DNA from: Sphingomonas sp.
GTDB lineage: Bacteria; Pseudomonadota; Alphaproteobacteria; Sphingomonadales; Sphingomonadaceae
Assembly (NCBI GenBank): GCA_019247755.1
Contig: JAFBAM010000099.1
Coordinates: forward strand, 1 to 20,557
Length of the DNA stretch: 20,557 nt
Direction of reading: 5' to 3'
The position numbers and the translations under genes are program-made. Of this stretch, positions 1 to 8,036 are shown piece after piece (position 1 is the stretch's first letter; each line of letters starts with the position of its first letter). The notes beneath the pieces were generated by a model. It was not told the DNA's origin. It made no database searches and saw only the letters and a program-made list of their open reading frames with translations.

Positions 1-755
1 CGATTGCCGCAGAAGCAAAGCTGCTCTGCTTCGACGAAATGCAGGTCACCAACCCGGCCGACGCGATGATCCTGTCGCGATTGTTCGAAAAATTGCTCGT
101 CGAGGGCGTCAAGGTCGTCACGACGTCCAACCGCCCGCCACGCGATCTCTACAAGGACGGGCTGAACCGTGAGCTGTTCCTGCCCTTCATCGAGCTGATC
201 GAGCGGCAGATGATGGTCGTCGAGGTGAATGGGCCGACCGATTACCGGCTCGATCGCCTCACCGGCGTTGAAGTGTGGCACGTGCCTAATGGGCCCAAGA
301 CGACCCAGGAGCTGAGCCAGGCCTTCTTCCAGCTGACCGACTATCCCGTCGAAGACCGTGCCAAGGTTCCCTCCGAAGAGCTGGATGTCGGCGGCGGACG
401 CAAGCTGCACGTCCCCAAGAGCCTCAAAGGCGTCGCAGTCTTCTCATTCAAGCGGCTCTGCGGCGAAGCGCGCGGGGCGGCCGACTATCTTGCCATCGCG
501 CGGCGCTACCACACTGTGATCATCGTCGGTATTCCGGTGATGGAACCGGACATGCGCAACGAGGCGGCGCGCTTCGTCACGCTGATTGACGCCCTCTATG
601 AGCATAAGGTGAAGCTGCTCGCGGGCGCCGAGGCCGAACCGGAAGGCCTCTACCCAGCCGGCGACGGTAGCTTCGAGTTCCAGCGTACCCTCAGCCGTCT
701 CGAGGAAATGCGCAGCGCCGAGTATCTCGCTGAGGGCCACGGAACGGTAACTTGA
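1..755 (+). CDS. zapE: Cell division protein ZapE (AFG1-like ATPase), 5'-truncated by the window edge
   Basis: The frame is open from the window edge (first full codon at base 3) and gives 250 residues to the stop at 753-755. The gene therefore begins upstream of the window; the ATG at 39 is internal. The first residues hold the Walker B segment LLCFDEMQVT, followed by a sensor-type stretch VVTTSNRPPRDLY and the C-terminal FSFKRLCGEARGAADYLAIA, which are typical of the AFG1/ZapE family. Family members are about 350-380 residues, so roughly the N-terminal third, including Walker A, is missing here. ZapE is a cytoplasmic, membrane-associated ATPase linked to Z-ring function during constriction. 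No terminator was recognised in the 51 bp before the next gene. The family call is firm; the cell-division role is carried over from the family. Confidence 0.93.
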   Translation, partial: IAAEAKLLCFDEMQVTNPADAMILSRLFEKLLVEGVKVVTTSNRPPRDLYKDGLNRELFLPFIELIERQMMVVEVNGPTDYRLDRLTGVEVWHVPNGPKTTQELSQAFFQLTDYPVEDRAKVPSEELDVGGGRKLHVPKSLKGVAVFSFKRLCGEARGAADYLAIARRYHTVIIVGIPVMEPDMRNEAARFVTLIDALYEHKVKLLAGAEAEPEGLYPAGDGSFEFQRTLSRLEEMRSAEYLAEGHGTVT

Positions 756-806
756 CGGCGCTCTGAACAACGGTAGCGTCGCGCAACTCATTCGGAGGGG
801 ATTCCC

Positions 807-2237
807 ATGCGCCAACTGCTCGCCGCCACCGCGCTCGCCGTTCTCGCCACCGCGACATCCGCCGCACCGCCCGCGCTGACGCCCGCGCAACGCGATGCCA
901 CGCACGCGATGTTCGAGCACATCATCAACACGCCGACCGTCATTGGCCGGCACAAGGTTCCGGAAATGGCGCAATATGTCGCCGACCAGTTCACGGCCGG
1001 CGGCTTCCCCGCTGCCGACGTGCATGTCGTCCCCTATCACACCGAAAGCGCGACAACCGGGGCCGATGAGACGGCTGCGGTCATCGTCCGCTGGCGCGCC
1101 GCGGGCACGCCAAAAGCGAAGCCGATCCTGCTCATGGGCCACATGGACGTAGTCGAGGCCAAGCGCGAGGATTCGACCACCGACCCGTTCGTGATGACCG
1201 AGCGCGACGGTTATTATTATGGCCGCGGCACCATCGATATGAAGGACGGGATCACCGCCATCACCCAGGCGATGGTCAACCTTCGTAAGGCCGGGTTCAA
1301 GCCGAAGCGCGATATTGTGGTGCTGTTCACCGGCGACGAGGAAACGAACGGCATCGGCGCGCGCAAGGGCGCAAGCGAGTGGCTCGACCTGCTCGGTCAC
1401 CCCGAATACGGCCTCAACGCTGACGGCGGCGGGGGCGGATTCAACGTCGATGGGACGCCCGCAGGCTTCGCGATGCAGACCGCCGAGAAGACTTTCGCAG
1501 GGTACACTTTCACGGTCCGCAACCGCGGCGGGCATTCATCCAAGCCGCGCAAGGACAATGCGATCTATAGCCTGGCCCATGCTCTCGATAAGCTAGAAGC
1601 CTATCGCTTTACGCCGAAGCTGAACGAGACCACGCGCGCCTATTTCACGGCCAAGGCGGCGATGGACAAAGGCCCGCTCGGCGACGCGATGCGCCGCTGG
1701 CTGGCTAATCCGAACGACGGCGAAGCTGCCGACATCATCGAGGCGAGCGAGAGCGAGGTAGGCCTGACGCGGACGCGCTGCGTGCCGACACGGCTGTTCG
1801 GCGGCCATGCCGACAATGCGCTTCCGCAGCTTGCGACCGCAATGGTCAACTGCCGCATCTTCCCTGGCGAGGACCCCAATGCGGTGAAGGCGGAGCTCGA
1901 GAAGGTGGTGAACGACCCGACCGTCGTGGTCACCCGCAACGACGATTATGTCGCGTCACTGGCCTCGCCGCTTCGGCCGGATGTGACGGCCGCGTTCACG
2001 AACGCCGTGCACGCGCTGCATCCGGGCATGCCGATCTTCCCCGAAATGTCGACCGGTGCGAGCGACGCCCGCCCGTTCCGCGTGGCAGGAATTCCGGTCT
2101 ACGGAACCAACGGCGCCTGGGTGCAAGTTCCGACCGACTTCCGCGCCCACGGCAAGGACGAGCGAATTCCGATTCAGTCGCTGTACGACAATGTCGTGCA
2201 CTGGCAGATAATGCTCCGCGACCTCGCAGGAAAGTAA
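807..2237 (+). CDS. Exported M20 family zinc metallopeptidase, copy 1
   Basis: This 476-residue protein starts at ATG 807, with a good ribosome site (GGAGGGG, 795-801). Residues 1-20 form a signal peptide ending near TSAA, so the enzyme probably works in the periplasm. M20 metal and catalytic residues are visible: H112 in GHMDVVEA, bridging D144 in GTIDMKDG, catalytic E178 and metal E179 in GDEET, D206 in NADGG, and H448 near the C-terminus. The lid/dimerisation region carries GGHSSKPR around residues 241-248. M20 enzymes hydrolyse dipeptides, C-terminal peptide bonds or N-acyl amino acids; the substrate here cannot be read from the sequence. The next gene is a close paralogue starting 7 bp downstream, so the two are probably one operon for peptide scavenging. 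Confidence 0.92.
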   Translation: MRQLLAATALAVLATATSAAPPALTPAQRDATHAMFEHIINTPTVIGRHKVPEMAQYVADQFTAGGFPAADVHVVPYHTESATTGADETAAVIVRWRAAGTPKAKPILLMGHMDVVEAKREDSTTDPFVMTERDGYYYGRGTIDMKDGITAITQAMVNLRKAGFKPKRDIVVLFTGDEETNGIGARKGASEWLDLLGHPEYGLNADGGGGGFNVDGTPAGFAMQTAEKTFAGYTFTVRNRGGHSSKPRKDNAIYSLAHALDKLEAYRFTPKLNETTRAYFTAKAAMDKGPLGDAMRRWLANPNDGEAADIIEASESEVGLTRTRCVPTRLFGGHADNALPQLATAMVNCRIFPGEDPNAVKAELEKVVNDPTVVVTRNDDYVASLASPLRPDVTAAFTNAVHALHPGMPIFPEMSTGASDARPFRVAGIPVYGTNGAWVQVPTDFRAHGKDERIPIQSLYDNVVHWQIMLRDLAGK

Positions 2238-2244
2238 CGCACAT

Positions 2245-3684
2245 ATGATGAAGCGCGTTTTCGCCGCTTTGATGGCAGCATCCGTTTCAGCCGCGGCCGT
2301 CGCGGCGACGGATCCCCGAACGATCCCGACCCAGTTGCCGCCTGCCTGGCAGGCGAAGACGCGCGAAGTCTTCAAGCAGGCAATCGAGATCCCGAGCGTT
2401 CACAACCGAGGCGAAACGCATAAGGTCGCCGAGTTGCTTGCCGGCCAGTTCCGCGCCGCGGGCATTCCCGACTCGGACATCCACATCATGCCCTACGAGG
2501 CGCTGCCCGGCGACAATACGGTAGCACTGATCGTGCGCTGGCGATCGCCCCACGCGACGAAGAAGCCGATGCTGATCCTTGGCCACATGGACGTGGTCGA
2601 GGCCAAGCGTGAGGACTGGAAGTTCGACCCGTTCGTGTTCCGCGAGCAGGACGGCTATTTCCTCGGTCGCGGCACCAGCGACATGAAGGACGGCGACGTC
2701 GCGACGACCATGGCCGCGGTCAAGCTGATGTCGCAGGGGTTCAAGCCGAACCGCGACATCATCTTTTTCTACAGCGGTGACGAAGAAACGCGCGGCGTTG
2801 GCGCGACGCTTGGCTCGACCAAGTGGCGCAACCTGACCGACGCCGAGTTCGGGCTGAACGCTGACGGCGGCTGCGCGGCCTACGACCAGAATTTCAAGCC
2901 GCTCGGCTGCGGGATTTCGATCGCGGAGAAAACGTTCCAAACCTATTTCTTCACCGCGAGGAACCCGGGCGGCCACAGCTCGCGTCCCCGGCCAGACAAT
3001 GCGATTTATGACTTGGCGGACGCCCTGGAAAAGCTGCGGACATACCGCTTCGAGCCGATGCTGACCGACGCGAACCGGGGCTATTTCGAGGAGCGCGCGC
3101 GCCAGGAAGGCAACAGCTCGCTCGGCCAACAAATGCGGGCTTGGCTGGCGAATCCCAATGACGGCGCCGCCGCTGACGCGATCGAGGCCAATCCGCTGGA
3201 AGTCGGCCTGACCCGTACGCGTTGCGTCGCCACCATGCTCCAGGGTGGCCACGCGGACAACGCGCTTCCGCAAATGGCGCAGGCGACGGTCAATTGCCGG
3301 ATCTTCCCGGGCGTCGAGCCGAAGGCAGTGCAGGCGCAGCTCCAGCAGCTGGTTGGTTCGCAAATCGAGGTGAAGCCCGATCCCAATTACATCGGCGTGC
3401 CGACGCCGAGCTCACCCTTGCGGCCGGATGTCCTCGCCGCGGTGACCAAGGCCATCCAGCGGTTCCACGGACCGCAGATGCATGTCTATCCGATGATGTC
3501 GACGGGTGCCTCTGACGGCAGCTTCTTCCGCGCCCAGGGGATCCCGGTTTACGACGTCAACGGAGGCTGGGGGATTTCCCCGATCGATGAGCGAGCCCAT
3601 GGCCTGGACGAGCGCACGCCGGTTCGATCGATGTACGATGACGTGCTGCACTGGGAAATGATCATGAAGGCACTGGCGGGCTAG
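2245..3684 (+). CDS. Exported M20 family zinc metallopeptidase, copy 2
   Basis: This 479-residue paralogue of the preceding gene is collinear with it throughout. The start is ATG 2245, with a second ATG at 2248. The ribosome site AGGAAAG overlaps the end of copy 1, which suggests coupled translation. A signal peptide covers about residues 1-21. The active-site set is intact: H114 (GHMDVVEA), D146 (GTSDMKDG), E180/E181 (GDEET), D207 (NADGG) and H452 (ERAHGLDE). It differs from copy 1 in having extra cysteines around residues 210-222 (GGC, GCG). Its stop codon lies in the tetranucleotide CTAG at 3681-3684, shared with the stop of the convergent bcp, so there is no room for a separate terminator. 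Substrate unknown. Confidence 0.92.
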   Translation: MMKRVFAALMAASVSAAAVAATDPRTIPTQLPPAWQAKTREVFKQAIEIPSVHNRGETHKVAELLAGQFRAAGIPDSDIHIMPYEALPGDNTVALIVRWRSPHATKKPMLILGHMDVVEAKREDWKFDPFVFREQDGYFLGRGTSDMKDGDVATTMAAVKLMSQGFKPNRDIIFFYSGDEETRGVGATLGSTKWRNLTDAEFGLNADGGCAAYDQNFKPLGCGISIAEKTFQTYFFTARNPGGHSSRPRPDNAIYDLADALEKLRTYRFEPMLTDANRGYFEERARQEGNSSLGQQMRAWLANPNDGAAADAIEANPLEVGLTRTRCVATMLQGGHADNALPQMAQATVNCRIFPGVEPKAVQAQLQQLVGSQIEVKPDPNYIGVPTPSSPLRPDVLAAVTKAIQRFHGPQMHVYPMMSTGASDGSFFRAQGIPVYDVNGGWGISPIDERAHGLDERTPVRSMYDDVLHWEMIMKALAG

Positions 3685-4139
3685 GCGTCGCTCGCCGCTT
3701 TCAGTACTTCCTCCGCGTGCTTCGGCACCTTTACCTTACGCCACGCTTTGAGAACGCGGCCGTCGGCGCCGATCAAGTAGGTCGCGCGCTCCATGCCCAT
3801 ATATTTGCGGCCATACATCGACTTTTCGACCCAGGTACCGAAGGCGTTCGAGATGCTGCCGTCCTCGTCCGAGATTAGCGGGACTGCCAAGCCGTACTTG
3901 CCAATGAACTTCTCGTGGCTCTTCGTCGAGTCGCGCGACACGCCGACGACCTTCACCCCCGCCTTGGCGTAATCGCCGGCGAGTGCGGTGAAGTCCTGTG
4001 CCTCGCGAGTACAGCCCGACGTGTCATCCTTGGGGTAGAAGTAGAGCACGAGCGGTTGGCCCGGAGCGGAAAGGTTTATGTTGGTTCCATCGGTCGCGGT
4101 CGCGGTGATTGCCGGAGCCTTTTCGCCTTCGCTGATCAT
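3681..4139 (-). CDS. bcp: Thioredoxin-dependent peroxiredoxin, Bcp/PrxQ family
   Basis: This is a 152-residue cytoplasmic thiol peroxidase that reduces hydrogen peroxide and organic hydroperoxides. The peroxidatic motif is seen as YPKDDTSGCTRE with C43. C43 is the only cysteine, so the second cysteine five residues later, found in many Bcp proteins, is absent (Q48). The enzyme should therefore behave as a 1-Cys type. The start was set at ATG 4139, one base after the glnE stop, because translation upstream of it is just glnE read out of frame and AAGGGCG precedes it within glnE. The gene is thus probably translated together with glnE. Its 3' end overlaps the stop codon of the convergent M20 gene. 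Confidence 0.92.
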   Translation of the reverse strand: MISEGEKAPAITATATDGTNINLSAPGQPLVLYFYPKDDTSGCTREAQDFTALAGDYAKAGVKVVGVSRDSTKSHEKFIGKYGLAVPLISDEDGSISNAFGTWVEKSMYGRKYMGMERATYLIGADGRVLKAWRKVKVPKHAEEVLKAASDA

Positions 4140-4140
4140 T

Positions 4141-6828
4141 TCACGCCCTTTGCTTGATGCTGTCCCACAGTGCGGCGATGCTCTGCCGCGCCGCGTCATG
4201 CTCCGCAAGCAGCGCATCCCAGCTCGCGGAGCCGCAGGCTTCCGCAACGAGCTGCCAGGTCTCCGGCGTCGGCTTGATGTCGCCGGGTGCAACGAGCCGC
4301 ATCATCACCAACATGCGCGAGAGCAACTTTAGCGACTCAACAATATTTGCCGGTACCAAAGACTCGGTGGCTAGCTCCTCAAGTGCCACTTCAAGTCGCG
4401 TATCGAGGCCAACGTGCGTGGTGAGCTGCAGCACGTGCACAGCAAATTCGAGGTCGACGAGTCCGCCCCGGCCGAGCTTCACATCTAATGGACCGTGAGC
4501 CGGCTTGTGGCGCTCCATATCCTTACGCATCTTGACCGCGTCTGCGATAACCTTGGCGGGATCCCGGTCCATCCGCAGGATCTCGCCAATGATGGCGGCC
4601 GTACGCTCGCGCGCCGCAACCGACCCGAAGATCGGCCGGGCACGACAAAGGGCCATGTGCTCCCAGGTCCAGGCTTCCTCGCGCTGGTAGCGCTCAAACC
4701 CTTCAAGCGGCACGACGAGCATGCCCTTCGAGCCCTGCGGCCGAAGCCGAGCGTCGATCTCATATAACGGTCCCGCCGCGGTCGGCACGCTCATGGCCGC
4801 CGTGACCCGGCTGGCGAGCCGATTGAAATAGTCATTGGGTCCAAGCGGCTTGAGGCCATCCGATCGCGAGTCCGCCGGGGCGGTATGAAGATAGATCACG
4901 TCGAGGTCCGACGCGTGAGTCAGCGAATAGCCGCCGAGCCGTCCGAGACCGAGAACGACGAGCTCCCCATCTGCAAAGCGGCCATGAGACGCCTCGAACT
5001 CATTCGCGGCCGTCTGTCCCAAAGCCACCAGCGCGCCCTCGGCGACACGGGCGTAGCCCTCAGTCACCTCCAATGGGTCGCGTCGGCGGTCGATAAGCTG
5101 AACGCCGAGCGCAAAGCGTCTTTCATTTACCAGCCGCCGGGCGCGATCGAGTGCAACGTCGTAGCTATGGCCACGCATGGCCTCGGTCAGGAGCGCTGCA
5201 AACTCGGCAGCCTCGGGTGGCACCGCGAATGACGACGCGTCGAACAGCCCTTCGAATAGTTCGGGGCGGCGGGCGAGTTGATCGGCGAGGAGCGGCGCAT
5301 GAGCGAGAATTTTCGCGAGCAGGTGCGCCAGTCCCGGCCGCGCCTCGAGCAGTCGGAAGAAGTTTACGCCGCTCGACAACCGCTCAACGATGTCACTCAG
5401 GCGATTGAGAGCATGATTAGGGTCAGCCCCTGCGGCGATCGCACGGAGCAAACCGGGCAACATCGCTTCGAAAGCTTGCTGCGCAGGCGGCGACCGCAGC
5501 GAACGCGCTTTCCCCGAACACCAGTCCGCAATGTGGCGGGCCGCAGAATCCCCGTCAGCGAAACCGAGTGAGCGAAGTTCTTCGCGGAGGATGTCGGGAT
5601 CGTTGGAGAGCCGCGCGCTGGTATCGGGCGCCAGCCCATCGAAGATCGCACCAACTCGGTCGACGTGCGGCCGCAGCAGCCCCAGCAACTTCTCTCCGTC
5701 AGAGACGCCGTGGAGTTGCGCCACATTGTCCAGCGCCGAAGCGTCGGCCGGCAGGAGATGAGTCTGCGCGTCGTCCACCATCTGAACCCGGTGCTCGACC
5801 GTGCGGAGAAAACGATAGGCCTCGGCGAGCTCCTCAGCGGTACGCTGATCGAGACGATCCGCGGCTTTCAAGGCATGGATCGCATAGAGCGTGGCTGGCG
5901 CCCGCACAGACGCATCCCTGCCCCCGTGGATCATCTGCTGGATCTGCACGAAGAACTCGACTTCGCGGATTCCCCCTCGGCCGCGCTTCAAGTCGAAACC
6001 CGGCCCGATGACCGCGCCCTGCGCGAAGTGGTCGCGGATCCGCGCTGAGATTTGGCGAACCTCCTCGATGACGCCGAAATCCAGCGAACGCCGCCAAACG
6101 AAGGGCTGGATCGCGTCCAGAAACCGCTGCCCCAGTGCGATGTCGCCAGCCGCCGCGCGCGCCCGGATAAAAGCGGCGCGCTCCCAAGGCAGCGCGCTCG
6201 ATTCATAATGCGAAATGGCGGCGTTCACGGGGAGTACGATTGGAGTGACTTCCGGCGATGGCCGAAGCCGGAGGTCGACACGTTCGACATAACCGTACTC
6301 CGTGCGCTTCTGGAGCAGCTCGATGACCCGCCGACCATAGCGGACGGCTGCTTCACCCGCGTCGTCGCGGCCGCGCTTCGGCAGAGTCTCGGGGTCGAAC
6401 AGCAAGAGCAGGTCGACGTCGGAAGAATAATTGAGCTCGTGGCTGCCGAGCTTTCCCATGGCGATGACGGCGAATCCCTGCGGCTCCGCATCCGGCACGC
6501 GCTCGGTGATCGCAGCGCGAACGGCCTCGTCGATCGCCCGGTCGGCGAAGTCCGACAGCAGCTGCGTGACGTCCTCAAGTGTCAGCTCACCGGACAGGTC
6601 GCCGAGAGCCACTGCCAGCGCCAGACCATGGCGCCGGCGACGCAAACTACTCTCGAGCGTGTCGCCATCGGACTGCAGAGCCCGCGTAGCTGCCGCAGCC
6701 GCCCCGCTGGTCGCAAAGGTCTCAACGATGTCGGGTCGAGCCTCGATCGCTTCGCGCAGGAAAGGTGAATGATTTCGCGCGCGATCAAGCGCATCATCAC
6801 GGCTCCTTGTGCGACCAATTTGTCCCAT
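4141..6828 (-). CDS. glnE: Bifunctional glutamine synthetase adenylyltransferase/adenylyl-removing enzyme
   Basis: The protein controls glutamine synthetase by adding AMP to, or removing it from, a tyrosine in response to PII and nitrogen state. Two nucleotidyltransferase halves are visible. The N-terminal deadenylylase half carries GKLGSHELNYSSDVDLL (D137 and D139), and the C-terminal adenylyltransferase half carries GRLGGYSLTHASDLDV (D641 and D643). I chose ATG 6828 (895 residues) because AAAAGG sits 5 nt upstream. The frame continues to a TTG at 6894, which would add 22 residues of non-conserved look. The length fits the family (about 900-950). bcp follows after one base. Upstream, the NepR-like ORF is divergent. 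Confidence 0.95.
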   Translation of the reverse strand: MGQIGRTRSRDDALDRARNHSPFLREAIEARPDIVETFATSGAAAAATRALQSDGDTLESSLRRRRHGLALAVALGDLSGELTLEDVTQLLSDFADRAIDEAVRAAITERVPDAEPQGFAVIAMGKLGSHELNYSSDVDLLLLFDPETLPKRGRDDAGEAAVRYGRRVIELLQKRTEYGYVERVDLRLRPSPEVTPIVLPVNAAISHYESSALPWERAAFIRARAAAGDIALGQRFLDAIQPFVWRRSLDFGVIEEVRQISARIRDHFAQGAVIGPGFDLKRGRGGIREVEFFVQIQQMIHGGRDASVRAPATLYAIHALKAADRLDQRTAEELAEAYRFLRTVEHRVQMVDDAQTHLLPADASALDNVAQLHGVSDGEKLLGLLRPHVDRVGAIFDGLAPDTSARLSNDPDILREELRSLGFADGDSAARHIADWCSGKARSLRSPPAQQAFEAMLPGLLRAIAAGADPNHALNRLSDIVERLSSGVNFFRLLEARPGLAHLLAKILAHAPLLADQLARRPELFEGLFDASSFAVPPEAAEFAALLTEAMRGHSYDVALDRARRLVNERRFALGVQLIDRRRDPLEVTEGYARVAEGALVALGQTAANEFEASHGRFADGELVVLGLGRLGGYSLTHASDLDVIYLHTAPADSRSDGLKPLGPNDYFNRLASRVTAAMSVPTAAGPLYEIDARLRPQGSKGMLVVPLEGFERYQREEAWTWEHMALCRARPIFGSVAARERTAAIIGEILRMDRDPAKVIADAVKMRKDMERHKPAHGPLDVKLGRGGLVDLEFAVHVLQLTTHVGLDTRLEVALEELATESLVPANIVESLKLLSRMLVMMRLVAPGDIKPTPETWQLVAEACGSASWDALLAEHDAARQSIAALWDSIKQRA

Positions 6829-6863
6829 TGCGGCCTTTTCAGCGTTGCGCGAACGACTTGCAG

Positions 6864-6889
6864 GAAACTTCTTCGGAGCACGAGTCGTT
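6864..6889 (+). promoter_or_regulatory. Possible sigma-EcfG promoter before the NepR-like ORF
   Basis: GAAAC at 6864-6868 is separated by 17 nt from CGTT at 6886-6889. The consensus is GGAAC-N16/17-CGTT, so this has one mismatch in the -35 element. A start about 7 nt past the -10 would fall near 6896, just before the ATG at 6900, giving a leaderless or nearly leaderless mRNA. No ribosome site at normal spacing was seen for that ORF, which fits. A single mismatched match is weak evidence. Confidence 0.35.
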
Positions 6890-6899
6890 TGCAATGCAA

Positions 6900-7082
6900 A
6901 TGAAGCTGGAACCTGAATCTGTTTCGGCGTCGGATTTGAACACTTCGGACCGTCAGGTCATACGGGTGGACGTGCCCCCGACGCACGCCGGCATCATGGC
7001 CGCCCTGCGCCGCGCCTTCGAGGCTGCGGCGTCGGAGCCGTGCGACCGTGATTTTGCGGAGCTGCTGCGCAAGCTCAACTGA
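6900..7082 (+). CDS. Small NepR-like protein (second NepR-type ORF)
   Basis: This ORF of 60 residues (62 if ATG 6894 is used) has a C-terminal half that lines up without gaps with the canonical NepR at 9129. Both share a pattern of ALR, then an aromatic residue and an acidic residue, then E, DF, LL, K and L at the same spacing. ALRRAFEAAASEPCDRDF here corresponds to ALRSVYDDTLRETVPDDF there. NepR proteins are anti-sigma factors that bind EcfG sigma factors through two helices in just this region. The ORF ends 5 bp from the end of the convergent ecfG, which supports a functional link. It diverges from glnE and may have its own EcfG-type promoter at 6864-6889. Normally spaced ribosome-site evidence is lacking. 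It could be a true NepR paralogue, a decayed copy or a small protein of other function. Confidence 0.6.
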   Translation: MKLEPESVSASDLNTSDRQVIRVDVPPTHAGIMAALRRAFEAAASEPCDRDFAELLRKLN

Positions 7083-7087
7083 GCGCG

Positions 7088-7786
7088 CTATTCCCCGTGG
7101 TCGCGGCTCAGCTCGTCGACCTCGCCCATGATCGTCTGAAGTGCCGACTTGTCGGGATCTGTCCGATGCTGCCGCCGTGAAGGCAGTTTGCCGCTCGAGA
7201 GAAGCTGCTCGAGCGCAACGCGTCCGCGCGCCACGCGACTCTTGATTGTGCCGACCGCGCAACCGCAGATCTCGGCTGCCTCCTCGTAAGCAAACCCGCC
7301 CGCACCGACGAGGATCAATGCCTCGCGCTGCGGCTGGGGCAGGTGCATCAGTGCCCGCTGCATGTCGCCAAGTTCGATGTGCCGATCCTGGCTCGCAGGC
7401 GCCGCAAGAATTTTCGACGCGGTGATGTCGTCCCACTCACCCTTGAAGCGGGCGCGGCGCATCTGGCTCAGGAACAGGTTGCGCAGGATGATGAAGGTCC
7501 AAGCGCGCATGTTGGTGCCGGCCTGAAACCGCTTGCGGGCAGCCCACGCCTTCAAGAGCGTCTCCTGAACCAGGTCGTCGGCGAGGTCGCGGCTTCCGGA
7601 GAGTGATCGGCCGAAGGCACGAAGGTGCGGGATAACCGCCGCCAGCTGATCCTTGAACTCGGGGTCGGACAGCGGCGCCCAATCACCCGAGGCGGCTGTT
7701 GGTCGATCCTGTTCTCGAGCCTGCGTCAAAATAACCCCACCCGTTACAGGCGCCGGGCCGTGACCCGGTGCGCGTTGATCCAACAT
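7088..7786 (-). CDS. ecfG: General stress response ECF sigma factor EcfG
   Basis: This is a sigma-70 family factor of the EcfG group, which directs RNA polymerase to GGAAC/CGTT stress promoters and is held by NepR. Region 2 (about residues 45-110) carries RDLADDLVQETLLKAW and NMRAWTFIILRN. Region 4 (about 135-195) carries LPQPQREALILV and the helix-turn-helix AAEICGCAVGTIKSRVARGR. The ATG at 7786 gives 232 residues, but no ribosome site precedes it. A TTG at 7731 with GGTGGGG just upstream would give 213 residues, which is closer to the usual EcfG length, so the start is uncertain. The membrane-peptide gene lies 29 bp upstream with a perfect EcfG promoter in front of it, which suggests autoregulation. 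Confidence 0.93.
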   Translation of the reverse strand: MLDQRAPGHGPAPVTGGVILTQAREQDRPTAASGDWAPLSDPEFKDQLAAVIPHLRAFGRSLSGSRDLADDLVQETLLKAWAARKRFQAGTNMRAWTFIILRNLFLSQMRRARFKGEWDDITASKILAAPASQDRHIELGDMQRALMHLPQPQREALILVGAGGFAYEEAAEICGCAVGTIKSRVARGRVALEQLLSSGKLPSRRQHRTDPDKSALQTIMGEVDELSRDHGE

Positions 7787-7815
7787 GAACAGCGATTGTG
7801 ACAGTAGCTAGGTGG

Positions 7816-7971
7816 TCAGGGTCGTCCGACCAAGAAGATGATCGCGAAAATAATCACCACCAGCAACGTGCCGAAGACGAGAACATTACGGGCAACTCCC
7901 GGCGTCGAGCCGGCACGCGCCTCAGTTGCGGTTTCACGCACCGAAGGCTCGGAGTGTCGGGGATCAGCCAT
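7816..7971 (-). CDS. 51-residue single-span membrane peptide upstream of ecfG
   Basis: I found this ORF by reading the gap between phyR and ecfG. ATG 7971 to TGA 7816-7818 encodes a polar N-terminal half (about residues 1-26) and one strongly hydrophobic helix, VLVFGTLLVVIIFAIIFLVG (about 29-48), ending GRP. No family was recognised. Codon use matches its neighbours, a GAGAG element lies a few bases upstream, and a perfect sigma-EcfG promoter (8007-8031) ends 35 bp before the start. It is therefore probably part of the stress regulon and cotranscribed with ecfG, whose ORF begins 29 bp later. A function in stress sensing or membrane protection would be a guess. Confidence 0.68.
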   Translation of the reverse strand: MADPRHSEPSVRETATEARAGSTPGVARNVLVFGTLLVVIIFAIIFLVGRP

Positions 7972-8006
7972 TATGCTCTCGTTACGAAATCACGGTTCCC
8001 CCGGCT

Positions 8007-8031
8007 AACGCGCCGAGTTGAACCGTGTTCC
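8007..8031 (-). promoter_or_regulatory. Sigma-EcfG promoter, perfect consensus
   Basis: Read on the minus strand: GGAAC (8031-8027), a 16-nt spacer and CGTT (8010-8007), an exact match to the EcfG consensus. It lies 5 bp beyond the phyR stop and would start transcription near 8000. The first gene met is the 51-residue membrane peptide, followed by ecfG. This predicts positive feedback on ecfG. Confidence 0.82.
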
Positions 8032-8036
8032 GAGAC

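Noticed and set aside
444..1535. Long minus-strand frame inside the first M20 gene
   Set aside because: It mirrors a GC-rich coding strand, has no recognisable domain and no ribosome site; the plus-strand M20 protein with signal peptide and active site explains the region.
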